From Nostoc sp. C052 (lineage in GTDB: Bacteria > Cyanobacteriota > Cyanobacteriia > Cyanobacteriales > Nostocaceae): a stretch of DNA of 64,000 nucleotides. Below, piece after piece: positions 43,407 through 52,072 of the stretch. Both the position numbers and the translations under genes were made by a program. The stretch lies in the NCBI RefSeq assembly GCF_013393905.1, contig NZ_CP040272.1:7697501-7761500 (forward strand), written 5' to 3'. A model generated the notes under the pieces. It ran no database searches, had not been told where the DNA came from, and worked only from the letters and a program-made list of their open reading frames with translations. Numbering within the stretch: position 1 is the stretch's first letter; each line of letters opens with the position of its first letter.

Positions 43407-44336
43407 ATGAAAAATTTAGTAAAGAATCTCCTTGATGAACGCACAAAATCAATTATTAGATCATCCGATCTATATCAAGCTTTACATAATAAAGTGCATT
43501 CAGGTAAGCTAGCTGTTGCAGGTAAAAGGCTTGATATTTGTGCTAATGAAATTGCTATCTATCTACTTCAGTCTGGTAAAGGAAAATATGTATTGCGTGA
43601 CAAAATTTGTCTTGAAATTGGAAGTGGGTGGTTACTGACTCATTCGTTAGTATTTTACCTTCTTGGAGCCAAAAAGATTTATGCAACTGATGTTTACCCA
43701 TTATTACAACCCGACAACATTTTCAAAGCTGTATGTAAGTCTGTAGATTGGAGTATCTTAGATAGTCTATCTACATTTGAAGATCGCGAGATTATTCGCT
43801 TACGTTTAAATAAACTACTTTCATTAAAAAATTTATCCGTAGAAGCCTTAAAAGATTTGGGCATAGAATACATTGCTCCCATTGATTTATCTCAACAACT
43901 ACCTGGCAAAGAAAAAATAGATTTTGTATTTTCCAAATCTGTATTGGAGCATGTGCCAGTTGATGATGTTGTGCCACTTTTAGAAAATCTTGTAAGTAGC
44001 CTCTCCGAAGATGGTTTTATGTTTCATCTTATTCATTTACTGGATCACAAAAATATAAATGAAAGACCATTTGATTTCTTTGTTTACCAACATGAAGCCT
44101 ATTCGAGAGACTTACAATCCAGGTGGGGAAATCGAATTCGACGCAGCCAATGGAAGCAGATATTTTCTAACCTCAAGCATTTAGACTCTAAATTTGTATT
44201 TGAGTGGTCGTGCAAGGATGGAAAATTACCTGAAAAAATAGACTCGTCCATTCAATATATAGATGAAGAAGATTTAAGAATATCCCATATTGGTGTATTT
44301 GGAGAATTCACATCGCTTCCGAAAATCAAATCTTAG
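43407..44336 (+). CDS. Class I SAM-dependent methyltransferase-like protein
   Basis: 309 residues. The Rossmann glycine loop is CLEIGSGWLLT near 71, the acidic end of strand 2 is YATDVYPLL near 98, and the later DFVFSKSVLEHVPVDDVV is the typical 'vLeH' segment of small-molecule methyltransferases. It should bind S-adenosylmethionine; the substrate is unknown. GAGAGAGG 8-10 bases upstream supports ATG 43407. The DNA is AT-rich and no partner genes are adjacent. Confidence 0.8.
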   Translation: MKNLVKNLLDERTKSIIRSSDLYQALHNKVHSGKLAVAGKRLDICANEIAIYLLQSGKGKYVLRDKICLEIGSGWLLTHSLVFYLLGAKKIYATDVYPLLQPDNIFKAVCKSVDWSILDSLSTFEDREIIRLRLNKLLSLKNLSVEALKDLGIEYIAPIDLSQQLPGKEKIDFVFSKSVLEHVPVDDVVPLLENLVSSLSEDGFMFHLIHLLDHKNINERPFDFFVYQHEAYSRDLQSRWGNRIRRSQWKQIFSNLKHLDSKFVFEWSCKDGKLPEKIDSSIQYIDEEDLRISHIGVFGEFTSLPKIKS

Positions 44337-44676
44337 GTAAGGATAAGTTTTGAATAGAGGAAGCAGACCCTCACTTCACATCTGATATCATTTTTTTGTG
44401 AAGTTGCGCTAAACCCTTTTAACTTCTTTCTTTTTTATGTTTTTTTCTACGAGATACTGCGCGTCGCTTGCTTCGACCTAGTAGTATGCGGTAGCCTGCG
44501 GCAAATCGCTCCAAGTTTACGTTTTTTTTGTACTTAAATATAGTTTAGCGCATCTTTATACAAAATTGGTATGAGTATTACTTTTACACTTTTGGGTATA
44601 TCACTTTGGGTAGTTAAAACTTATAGTCAGCATAGGTAAGATTTATAAGTGATTAAAACCTATCTGAATATGTAGA
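44337..44676. other. Intergenic region with repeat fragment
   Basis: Mostly AT-rich. A GC-rich repeat fragment (CGAGATACTGCGCGTCGC, GGTAGCCTGCGGCAAATCGC) lies at about 44449-44510. No gene or clear promoter. Confidence 0.4.
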
Positions 44677-45453
44677 ATGCCCACTGCTTTAATTACCGGT
44701 GCCTCTAGTGGTATTGGTAAAGCCTTTGCTCAAGAACTAGCTGCACGCAAAACAAATCTTGTACTCGTTGCTCGTTCTGAAGAGAAATTAACCCAATTAG
44801 CTAAACAATTACAAGAACAACACAACATTCAAGTAGAGGTTATAGTCAAAGACCTCACAGAACCTAATGCCGCTGCTAGTGTATTTAATACTACCAAAGT
44901 AAAGGAATTAACTATTGACTTGTTAATCAACAATGCTGGTTTTGGTTACTATGGCGACTTTGCCGAAGTGGATGGAGAAAAACAAGTCAAAATCGTACAA
45001 TTAAACATTTTGGCATTGGTAGATTTAACCCATAAATTTCTACCTTTGATGCGGCAACGTCGTTCTGGAAGCATTATTAATGTATCTTCTATTACGGCTT
45101 TTCAACCGATACCATATCTTTCTGTTTATGCTGCCAGTAAAGCTTTTATTCTCAGCTTTAGTGAAGCACTATGGGCAGAAAATTATCAATATGGTGTCCG
45201 TATTTTAGTCACTTGTCCAGGGCCAATAGAAACAAACTTTTTTGCAGAAGCTAATTTCCCTCCAGGACTGGCAAGTAGTACAGATAAAGTATATTCTTCT
45301 GAAAAAGTGGTCTGGGAATCTTTAGAGGCTTTAGAAAAAGGCTATCCGACTGTTATTAGTTCTGATACTAACACTCAAATTAGAAGCAAATTATCTCGGC
45401 TTGTGCCGCGCAAACTTCTGCTGAATATGTTAGCAAAACACTTTAAAGTTTAA
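44677..45453 (+). CDS. Short-chain dehydrogenase/reductase
   Basis: 258 residues of classical SDR type: TGASSGIG at 8-15, NNAG near 88, catalytic Ser in INVSSI near 137 and YAASK (Tyr, Lys) near 151. It binds NADP(H) or NAD(H); an Arg after the second strand (VARSEEK) favours NADP. Substrate unknown. Full length, single gene; the ribosome site is weak. Confidence 0.92.
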   Translation: MPTALITGASSGIGKAFAQELAARKTNLVLVARSEEKLTQLAKQLQEQHNIQVEVIVKDLTEPNAAASVFNTTKVKELTIDLLINNAGFGYYGDFAEVDGEKQVKIVQLNILALVDLTHKFLPLMRQRRSGSIINVSSITAFQPIPYLSVYAASKAFILSFSEALWAENYQYGVRILVTCPGPIETNFFAEANFPPGLASSTDKVYSSEKVVWESLEALEKGYPTVISSDTNTQIRSKLSRLVPRKLLLNMLAKHFKV

Positions 45454-45465
45454 GTATTTAGAATT

Positions 45466-45543
45466 TAGGATTTAGGAGTTAGGAGTTAAAGAAAGTGATA
45501 AATTTAAAATTCCTAACTTTTAACTTTTAACTTTTAACTCCTC
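45466..45543. repeat. STRR-type inverted repeat
   Basis: TTAGGAGTTAGGAGTTAAAG and CTAACTTTTAACTTTTAACT form complementary tandem arrays between two convergent genes and might act as a bidirectional terminator. Confidence 0.6.
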
Positions 45544-45548
45544 TTTTA

Positions 45549-46328
45549 TTAGATGTATCTTGTTAATTGAACTCGATAACGATCTTTTTTTGTCACGGCG
45601 ATTTCCCCAACTTCTAAACGCCCTTTAGAGCGGATGGCGATTAAGTCGCCTGATTTGACTTGAGAACTAGCTTGGGTAACTTCCTTCCAATTGACGCGGA
45701 CATCACCAGCATCAATGAAATCAACCATTTTGCTGCGGGACATGCCAAAACCAGCAGATGCGATCGCATCTAATCGCAAAGAAGCTTCCACAGTAGTTAA
45801 TTCTTTTTTCTTGGGTTCCCGAACCCTTAATTCAGTTATCTCAATCCGCTGAGTTTTCACAGGAACCGATCGCACCTGTTTCAAACTCATTTCCAAAAAT
45901 TCCACCAACTCTGGTGCAACAATCGCCTGGGCCCCTCGTTCTCCTAAAACAATTACATCTCCCGTCTTTTCACGAACAATTCCTGTCCCCAACATTGCGC
46001 CTAAAAAGTCGCGGTGAGAAGCGGTATCAAACAGGAAATTACCAGCGATTTCTACAACCGCAAAGCTGACTTGAGATTGATCTAAAGGAAGTTCCGAACG
46101 AGCGATCGCTATTCTTTGGCGTTCAGCTTGCGGATATCCACCCCACGCTATCAATTGCACTTCTGTTAATCGGTTAAACACCCGTTGAATTTCCACCAAT
46201 TCTGGGGGAGATAGAAAATCTGTCAAAACCACTTCCCAAGTTTTGATTGCTTGTTCTGCTTGGTCGATTACACGAGCTACACTATCTCGATTTTCAACAC
46301 CTTTTAAAAGTTCTTCTCGTGGCAACAT
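45549..46328 (-). CDS. Photosystem II S4 domain protein
   Basis: 259 residues. An N-terminal module (RIAIARSELPLDQ) precedes a C-terminal S4 RNA-binding domain: LRLDAIASAGFGMSRSKMVD, GDVRVNWKEVTQ and KSGDLIAIRSKGRLEV. This architecture is the cyanobacterial/plastid PSII S4 family, associated with photosystem II assembly or its RNA; the exact role is inferred. Convergent with the SDR gene. Confidence 0.88.
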   Translation of the reverse strand: MLPREELLKGVENRDSVARVIDQAEQAIKTWEVVLTDFLSPPELVEIQRVFNRLTEVQLIAWGGYPQAERQRIAIARSELPLDQSQVSFAVVEIAGNFLFDTASHRDFLGAMLGTGIVREKTGDVIVLGERGAQAIVAPELVEFLEMSLKQVRSVPVKTQRIEITELRVREPKKKELTTVEASLRLDAIASAGFGMSRSKMVDFIDAGDVRVNWKEVTQASSQVKSGDLIAIRSKGRLEVGEIAVTKKDRYRVQLTRYI

Positions 46329-46489
46329 TCTTAAAAATTATGAGTTATGAATTGAGAATTAATCTGCTATAACTATCTTGATTCTAACTTTCTCAAGCAA
46401 TTATTGACGCGGCATTTTATCTAGTCTAAAAATCTCTCATGCTTTTCTTTTGATAGTTCCAGCACCAGCATCTCTATCAATACTACTCG

Positions 46490-46590
46490 GGTTTTGCATT
46501 TTGAACTCAGAATTTGGTTTGGGGAAAAGGTTAAAGGGGAAGGGTTAAAGGTTTTTTCTTTCCCTTTTCCCCAAAACCCGACAAATATTG
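46490..46590. repeat. 101-bp dispersed repeat, copy 2
   Basis: GGTTTTGCATTTTGAACTC to GACAAATATTG, matching 34410-34510 along its full length. Confidence 0.75.
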
Positions 46591-46624
46591 GCATCTCTAT
46601 TGATGGGACAGACTACTTGGCTAG

Positions 46625-46670
46625 GAAAAAATGAGGGCATCGGTAACTTGTCAAGTTGCCAATACCCTCA
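46625..46670 (-). terminator. metK terminator
   Basis: On the minus strand TGAGGGTATTGGCAACTT pairs with AAGTTACCGATGCCCTC (imperfect) and is followed by ATTTTTTCC, about 37 bases after the metK stop. Confidence 0.75.
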
Positions 46671-46706
46671 CGTAGATAAACTAAGTTTTTGCAGTAGTCT
46701 ATAAGT

Positions 46707-47981
46707 CTAAGTCACTGCCTGAGCAACTACTTCCGAAAGTGAATCCTTTGCTGCTTGCTTCAACAATTCGGCTTTATCGGTCTGTTCCCAAGGCAAGTCT
46801 AAATCAGCCCGCCCAAAATGACCGTAAGCCGCGACGTCCTGATAAAAACGTCCGCCTCGTTCACTTGGTAAGTTGCGTAAGTTGAAAGTATGGATAATCC
46901 CTGCGGGACGGAGTTCAAAGTGCTTGTTGATTAATTCCAGTAAGGTTTCTTCATCCACTTTGCCAGTACCAAAGGTATCCACTAGGATACTTGTTGGTCG
47001 GGCTACGCCAATCGCATAGGATAGCTGGATTTCAACTTTGTCTGCTAACCCGGCGGCGACAATATTTTTTGCCACATAGCGAGCTGCATAAGCAGCAGAA
47101 CGGTCTACCTTCGTGGGGTCTTTACCAGAAAAAGCGCCACCACCATGTCGTGAATAACCACCATAGGTATCAACGATTATTTTTCGTCCTGTCAGACCAG
47201 AATCTCCTTGAGGGCCACCAACGACAAATTTGCCAGTGGGGTTGACTAAAAAACGTGTCTGATCGTTAGGCTTAATGTCAATATCGCCAAAAACAGGTTC
47301 GACCACTGCTGACCAGAGGTCTTGTTTAATTTTGGCTTGTACAGCCGCCTCATCTGTGATTTCCCCAATAGTGGCTGCATGTTGGGTGGAAATCAGAATA
47401 GTATCAATACCTACTGGGCGTCCATCTTCGTAAGCTACAGTTACTTGGGTTTTGCCGTCAGGACGCAGGTATGGCAATTCACCAGTTTTGCGGACTGCTG
47501 CCAATCGACGAGCAATGCGGTGCGCGAGACTGATGGGCAATGGTGTCAGTTCTGGTGTTTCGTTGCTAGCAAAACCGAACATTATACCTTGATCGCCTGC
47601 ACCAATTTTGTCAAATTGTTCCTCACTATCTTGCTCGCGGGTTTCGTGGGCGGTGTTAACGCCTTGAGCAATATCAGGTGATTGTTCGTCTAAAGCTACC
47701 AAAACACTGGTGCTATTGGCAGAAAAGCCATTATCGGCATTTGTATAGCCAATTTCGGCAATTTTTTTGCGGGCGAGATTGACGAAATTCACATTGGCTT
47801 TGGTGGTTATTTCACCAGTGATTAGCACCAAACCAGTGTTAACTACTACTTCAGCAGCAACACGGCTACTGGGGTCTTGTGTCAATAAGGCATCCAGAAT
47901 GGTATCAGAAATCTGATCGCAAATTTTATCTGGATGACCTTCGGTGACTGACTCGGAGGTAAATAAATATCGACGAGACAA
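46707..47981 (-). CDS. metK: S-adenosylmethionine synthetase
   Basis: About 424 residues from TTG 47981. It makes S-adenosylmethionine from ATP and methionine. SESVTEGHPDKICDQISD opens the protein, GAGDQGIMFG lies near 130, and GGGAFSGKDPTKVDRSAAY near 272 is the ATP-binding P-loop-like segment. The start is moved from ATG 47996 to TTG 47981 because GGAGG sits 8 bases before that TTG and would lie inside the longer frame; MSRRYLFTSES is also the usual N-terminus. Single gene with its own terminator. Confidence 0.95.
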   Translation of the reverse strand: MSRRYLFTSESVTEGHPDKICDQISDTILDALLTQDPSSRVAAEVVVNTGLVLITGEITTKANVNFVNLARKKIAEIGYTNADNGFSANSTSVLVALDEQSPDIAQGVNTAHETREQDSEEQFDKIGAGDQGIMFGFASNETPELTPLPISLAHRIARRLAAVRKTGELPYLRPDGKTQVTVAYEDGRPVGIDTILISTQHAATIGEITDEAAVQAKIKQDLWSAVVEPVFGDIDIKPNDQTRFLVNPTGKFVVGGPQGDSGLTGRKIIVDTYGGYSRHGGGAFSGKDPTKVDRSAAYAARYVAKNIVAAGLADKVEIQLSYAIGVARPTSILVDTFGTGKVDEETLLELINKHFELRPAGIIHTFNLRNLPSERGGRFYQDVAAYGHFGRADLDLPWEQTDKAELLKQAAKDSLSEVVAQAVT

Positions 47982-48186
47982 AGGAAATTCCTCCATCGAG
48001 AGTTTTTTCGTTGACTAAATGTGAGTATTTAGTTCAACTACTAATTTATGAAATCATAACAATATTTATACTTCAGTCGTTAGTATCTTTTTGATATTGA
48101 TAAAAACCACTAACCATAGGGTAAATATCCGTAAATAATATAAATATATGGTGATTATTTTTTAGGAAAAATGTATTTAATAACAC

Positions 48187-48216
48187 AAAAAAAAGGGGAC
48201 ACCCGGAAGTGTCCCC
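48187..48216 (-). terminator. prk terminator
   Basis: On the minus strand GGGGACAC, loop TTCCGG, GTGTCCCC, then eight Ts, 28 bases after the prk stop. A textbook intrinsic terminator. Confidence 0.92.
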
Positions 48217-48243
48217 ACAAGCTTTGACACAAACACTGCTGCT

Positions 48244-49248
48244 TTAAACCTGAACCGCTAACTTTGCTTCCGTAGCTGTCAAACGCTCATAGGCAGCACG
48301 CATCTTCAAACCTGTAAGCACTTGAAAGAAACCAGTACCATTATTGGAACCTGGATACTCGCGGTGCTGGAGTAACAAGTGAGTCAATTCACCCTGATAT
48401 TTGGTGGATGTATTGCTGAGATGGGTTTCGATGTAAATTACTTCTTCTAAGTTGTCAAATTGACCATCTACCTCTAGTACTGAGACATAGCGGCCGTAGT
48501 AAACATCTGAACCGTAGTACAACTGCATACCAGGGTAAGAACAGGTCAGCTTGCGTCCACAGGGAGTCCAATTAATTGTTGACCCTTCATCAAATAGATA
48601 GGTTGGATCGAAGCCTTCCTTACCTTCCCGCTGGAGCATACGTACCCTTAAGACTCTACGCTCGGTGTCGTTTTTGATCAAGTTTGTGGGTAATACTTGG
48701 AGAACTACATCGGCAAATTCTCTTTGTGGTTCGATAAACTTTTCAAAGTCAGGTTTGCGGGAATTGATTTGCGCTAAAACATCTTCGTAGCGATGACCGC
48801 GTTCAGCCATATCTCGCTGGATTTTCCAGGCAATTTTGACTTCATCACTAATGTCAAAATAAACACTGAAGTCGATTAGCGATCGCACCCGCTCATCATA
48901 TAAAGGATGCAATCCTTCAACAACTATAATGTGATTCGGCTCTACCCGCTCTGGCGGGTCAATCAAGCCAGTTTCGTGGTTGTAAATCGGCTTATTAATA
49001 GCTTGACCACTTTTGAGCGCTTTAATTTGCTCATACATCAAGTCAAAATTGTTTGCCCTGGGGTCTAGTGCCGTTATCCCTGTTTCTTTGCGCTGTTTAC
49101 GATCCAGGGAGTGATAATCATCCAAGCAGATGACTGTCATTAAATCTTCACCAAACAAATCTATCAAACGACGCAAAAACGTAGATTTACCGCATCCAGA
49201 GTCTCCGGCTACTCCAATCAGTACCACGCGTTCCGGCTTACTTGTCAT
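48244..49248 (-). CDS. prk: Phosphoribulokinase
   Basis: 334 residues. It phosphorylates ribulose 5-phosphate to ribulose 1,5-bisphosphate in the Calvin cycle. P-loop GVAGDSGCGKST at 12-23. The thioredoxin-regulated pair is present at Cys19 and Cys41 (TVICLDDYH), and a C-terminal pair lies in TPCGRKLTCSYPG near 230-236, as in plant and cyanobacterial enzymes bound by CP12. AGGAG 6 bases before ATG 49248 supports the start. Own terminator at 48187-48216. Confidence 0.97.
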   Translation of the reverse strand: MTSKPERVVLIGVAGDSGCGKSTFLRRLIDLFGEDLMTVICLDDYHSLDRKQRKETGITALDPRANNFDLMYEQIKALKSGQAINKPIYNHETGLIDPPERVEPNHIIVVEGLHPLYDERVRSLIDFSVYFDISDEVKIAWKIQRDMAERGHRYEDVLAQINSRKPDFEKFIEPQREFADVVLQVLPTNLIKNDTERRVLRVRMLQREGKEGFDPTYLFDEGSTINWTPCGRKLTCSYPGMQLYYGSDVYYGRYVSVLEVDGQFDNLEEVIYIETHLSNTSTKYQGELTHLLLQHREYPGSNNGTGFFQVLTGLKMRAAYERLTATEAKLAVQV

Positions 49249-50447
49249 AAATCTCCTCTAAAATACTAAAGTTGTGTCAATAATTGTTCACACAGCAGAT
49301 TTTGAAGCCAGGAGTTTACCTCTTTTGGTTTATCCTGCGTTCTTGCTACCTAGCACATCTATAAGACACCAAACGCGTAGACAACAAAGTAATAAGTTGC
49401 TACTCGCCGGACTAGCCTGAATGTTGGTGCCGGTAAGTATTTAATCCTAGTGGTATATTTGATTTTAACAGAAGGAGGTATCCCATACAAGATTTGCCTT
49501 CAAGAAGAATTAACGTGATTTATCAATGATTTTGTTGATTTAGTTGTTAATTTAAAAATGGGGATCGCCATCGCCGTAAGTGTTGCAGCGCTGTCATTCT
49601 GCTACTTGTTACTCTATCTAATCAAGTAGATAAGGTATAATTTACTCTGGCAGCGAGTTTTTTGATCTTCCTAAATTGTAATTCCGGCTTGACAATGCTT
49701 GAGCTATTCAAAGCCAAAATCTATCCAACGAATGAGTCAACAACTTGCATCAGTCAATTTATTGCCTGTAAATTTATGGATATGCTCAAATAGAAGTGTC
49801 GGTGTTATGGCAAAGTACTGATAGAGGTTGACAGATTTTTCACATCAAGTGAAACTAATTATAGTTGCTTAAATCATAGTGATGTCTGTAGTGATATTTG
49901 TCCTATCCATGTAGTTATCCATAGAAGGGTTATGAATTATAGCTAAACAATATTCTGGTAGAGTAGTAAATTTAGAGAAGTAAAATCAATCGGGAGAAGA
50001 CCTTCCGGGATTTGAATTTTTAGATTTAAACTCTTGAAATAAGCAAGCACAACGGCAACTTTTGGAGGTAAGTAAACAGAGTGGTAGCTTTTACTAATTA
50101 AAGCATCTCTCCAGCAATATCTACTATTGTAAGTTACTCGTTGAGTAGTAAGGTAAAAAGCTATCTCCCTAAGGGGGGTGGTAGTTAACGAAAAAAAGAT
50201 TAAATTGACTCATTATTAACATTCTCCACAAGACTTATCCTTTACCTTAGAAGGTGAACAGGTGTGTTTTTTGCTATGCCTGCATGTCTTTGGTGAGTGT
50301 ACTTAGCAAGGCATTAATTTAATGATGCCGTTTTTCCTTCCTTCTCCAGTTTTGTGAAACGAAAATCCGGTAAACTAAAGCTGGCAAGGTAGGGGAATAG
50401 TTTTTTTTTGAAAAACGGTTAAGTAAATTATCGGAGTGGTAGAACGA
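49249..50447. other. Long leader/promoter region before petH
   Basis: Almost 1.2 kb between divergent prk and petH with no believable reading frame. It should contain both promoters and perhaps a long petH 5' leader. GGAGGTATCCC at about 49472 and CTCCCTAAGGGGGG at about 50165 are the only structured spots. No GTA-N8-TAC (NtcA) site was found by eye. Confidence 0.45.
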
Positions 50448-51794
50448 ATGTACAATCAAGGTGCTGTTGAGGGTGCTGCCAACACAGAATTAGGTAGCCG
50501 CATCTTCCTTTATGAAGTAGTGGGTTTGCGTCAGAGTGAAGAAACTGATCAAACTAACTACCCAATTCGGAAAAGTGGCAGTGTGTTCATCAGAGTGCCT
50601 TACAACCGCATGAATCAAGAAATGCGACGTATCACTCGTCTAGGCGGCACAATTGTTAGCATCCAGCCTGTAACTGCTTTAGAACCAGTTAATGGTAAAG
50701 CCTCATTTGGGAATGCTACAAGCGTTGTCAGCGAGTTAGCTACATCTGGGGAAACTGCTGACAATGAAGGGAATGGTAAAGCCACACCTGTAAATGCTCA
50801 TAGTGAAACCAAAGGTTTCGCTAAACCACCAGCTGAAGAACAGCTTAAGAACAAGGACAAGAAAGGCAACACCATGACTCAAGCGAAAGCCAAAAAAGAC
50901 CACGGTGACGTTCCTGTTAACACTTATCGTCCCAATGCTCCGTTTATTGGCAAGGTAATATCTAATGAACCGCTAGTTAAAGAAGGCGGTATTGGTATTG
51001 TTCAACACCTCAAATTTGACCTTTCCGCCGGGGATTTGAAGTATATAGAAGGTCAAAGTATTGGGATTATTCCACCAGGATTAGATAAGAACGGCAAGCC
51101 AGAAAAACTTAGACTCTATTCCATCGCCTCAACTCGTCATGGCGATGATGTGGATGATAAAACAGTATCACTATGCGTCCGCCAATTAGAGTACAAGCAC
51201 CCGGAAACTGGCGAAACAGTCTACGGTGTTTGCTCTACGCACCTGTGTTTCCTCAAGCCAGGGGAAGAGGTAAAAATTACTGGGCCTGTGGGTAAGGAAA
51301 TGTTGTTACCCGAAGATCCCGAAGCTAATGTCATCATGTTGGCAACTGGAACGGGTATTGCGCCAATGCGGGCTTATCTATGGCGTCAGTTTAAAGATGC
51401 GGAAAGAGCAGCTAACCCAGAATACCAATTTAAAGGATTCTCTTGGCTAATATTTGGCGTGCCCACAACTCCAAACCTTTTATATAAGGAAGAATTGGAA
51501 GAAATTCAACAAAAATATCCTGATAACTTCCGCCTGACTGCTGCCATCAGCCGCGAACAAAAAAATCCCCAAGGCGGTAGAATGTACATCCAAGACCGCG
51601 TAGCGGAACATGCAGATGAGTTGTGGCAATTGATTAAAAATGAAAAAACCCACACCTACATCTGCGGTTTGCGGGGTATGGAAGAAGGTATTGATGCAGC
51701 CTTAACAACTGCTGCTGCTAAAGAAGGCGTGACCTGGAGTGATTACCAGAAGCAACTCAAGAAAGCCCATCGCTGGCACGTAGAAACCTACTAA
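50448..51794 (+). CDS. petH: Ferredoxin-NADP+ reductase with phycobilisome-binding domain
   Basis: 448 residues from ATG 50448 (MYNQGAVEGA), the usual cyanobacterial start; GTG 50436 is an in-frame alternative. It transfers electrons from ferredoxin to NADP+. Residues 1-80 are a CpcD-like linker domain (SRIFLYEVVGLRQ, FIRVPYNRMNQEMRRITRLGG) that docks on phycobilisome rods, followed by a flexible stretch to about 140. The FAD domain carries RLYSIASTR, the NADP domain MLATGTGIAPMRAYLW, and the C-terminal WHVETY supplies the stacking Tyr. An internal ATG at 50874 with its own ribosome site could give the short form. Confidence 0.97.
   Translation: MYNQGAVEGAANTELGSRIFLYEVVGLRQSEETDQTNYPIRKSGSVFIRVPYNRMNQEMRRITRLGGTIVSIQPVTALEPVNGKASFGNATSVVSELATSGETADNEGNGKATPVNAHSETKGFAKPPAEEQLKNKDKKGNTMTQAKAKKDHGDVPVNTYRPNAPFIGKVISNEPLVKEGGIGIVQHLKFDLSAGDLKYIEGQSIGIIPPGLDKNGKPEKLRLYSIASTRHGDDVDDKTVSLCVRQLEYKHPETGETVYGVCSTHLCFLKPGEEVKITGPVGKEMLLPEDPEANVIMLATGTGIAPMRAYLWRQFKDAERAANPEYQFKGFSWLIFGVPTTPNLLYKEELEEIQQKYPDNFRLTAAISREQKNPQGGRMYIQDRVAEHADELWQLIKNEKTHTYICGLRGMEEGIDAALTTAAAKEGVTWSDYQKQLKKAHRWHVETY
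50861..50876 (+). promoter_or_regulatory. Internal ribosome site and start for short FNR form
   Basis: GAAAGG lies 7 bases before an in-frame ATG (50874) that opens MTQAKAKKDHGD. Translation from here would give about 306 residues lacking the phycobilisome domain, like the short FNR isoform known from other cyanobacteria. Confidence 0.5.
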
Positions 51795-51883
51795 GTGCTG
51801 AGTGCTGAGTCTGAGTGCTGAGTTTTGAGTTCTAAGTTATGAAGTAGAAACTTATTAAGTGCTGAGTTCTAAGTTATGAAGTA

Positions 51884-51920
51884 GTAGGGTGGGCAATGCT
51901 CACCCTACAATTGTTTTGTT
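51884..51920 (+). terminator. Probable petH terminator
   Basis: GTAGGGTGGGCAATGCTCAC followed by CCTAC forms a stem with GT pairs, then AATTGTTTTGTT. It lies within an array of GTGCTGAGT-type repeats, whose inverse copies are at about 51994-52014. Confidence 0.5.
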
Positions 51921-52072
51921 ATGAATATTGTAAATAGCTGAGGCGAGAGTTCTCAGTTCTGAAGAGTAGAGTATTAAATAGTACTTGTTACTACTCAGCA
52001 CTTAGCACTCAGCACGGGCTAAACGCCCCGCTACCGCTAACAGCACTAAAAAATAAATTGGGTGCAAAATTT

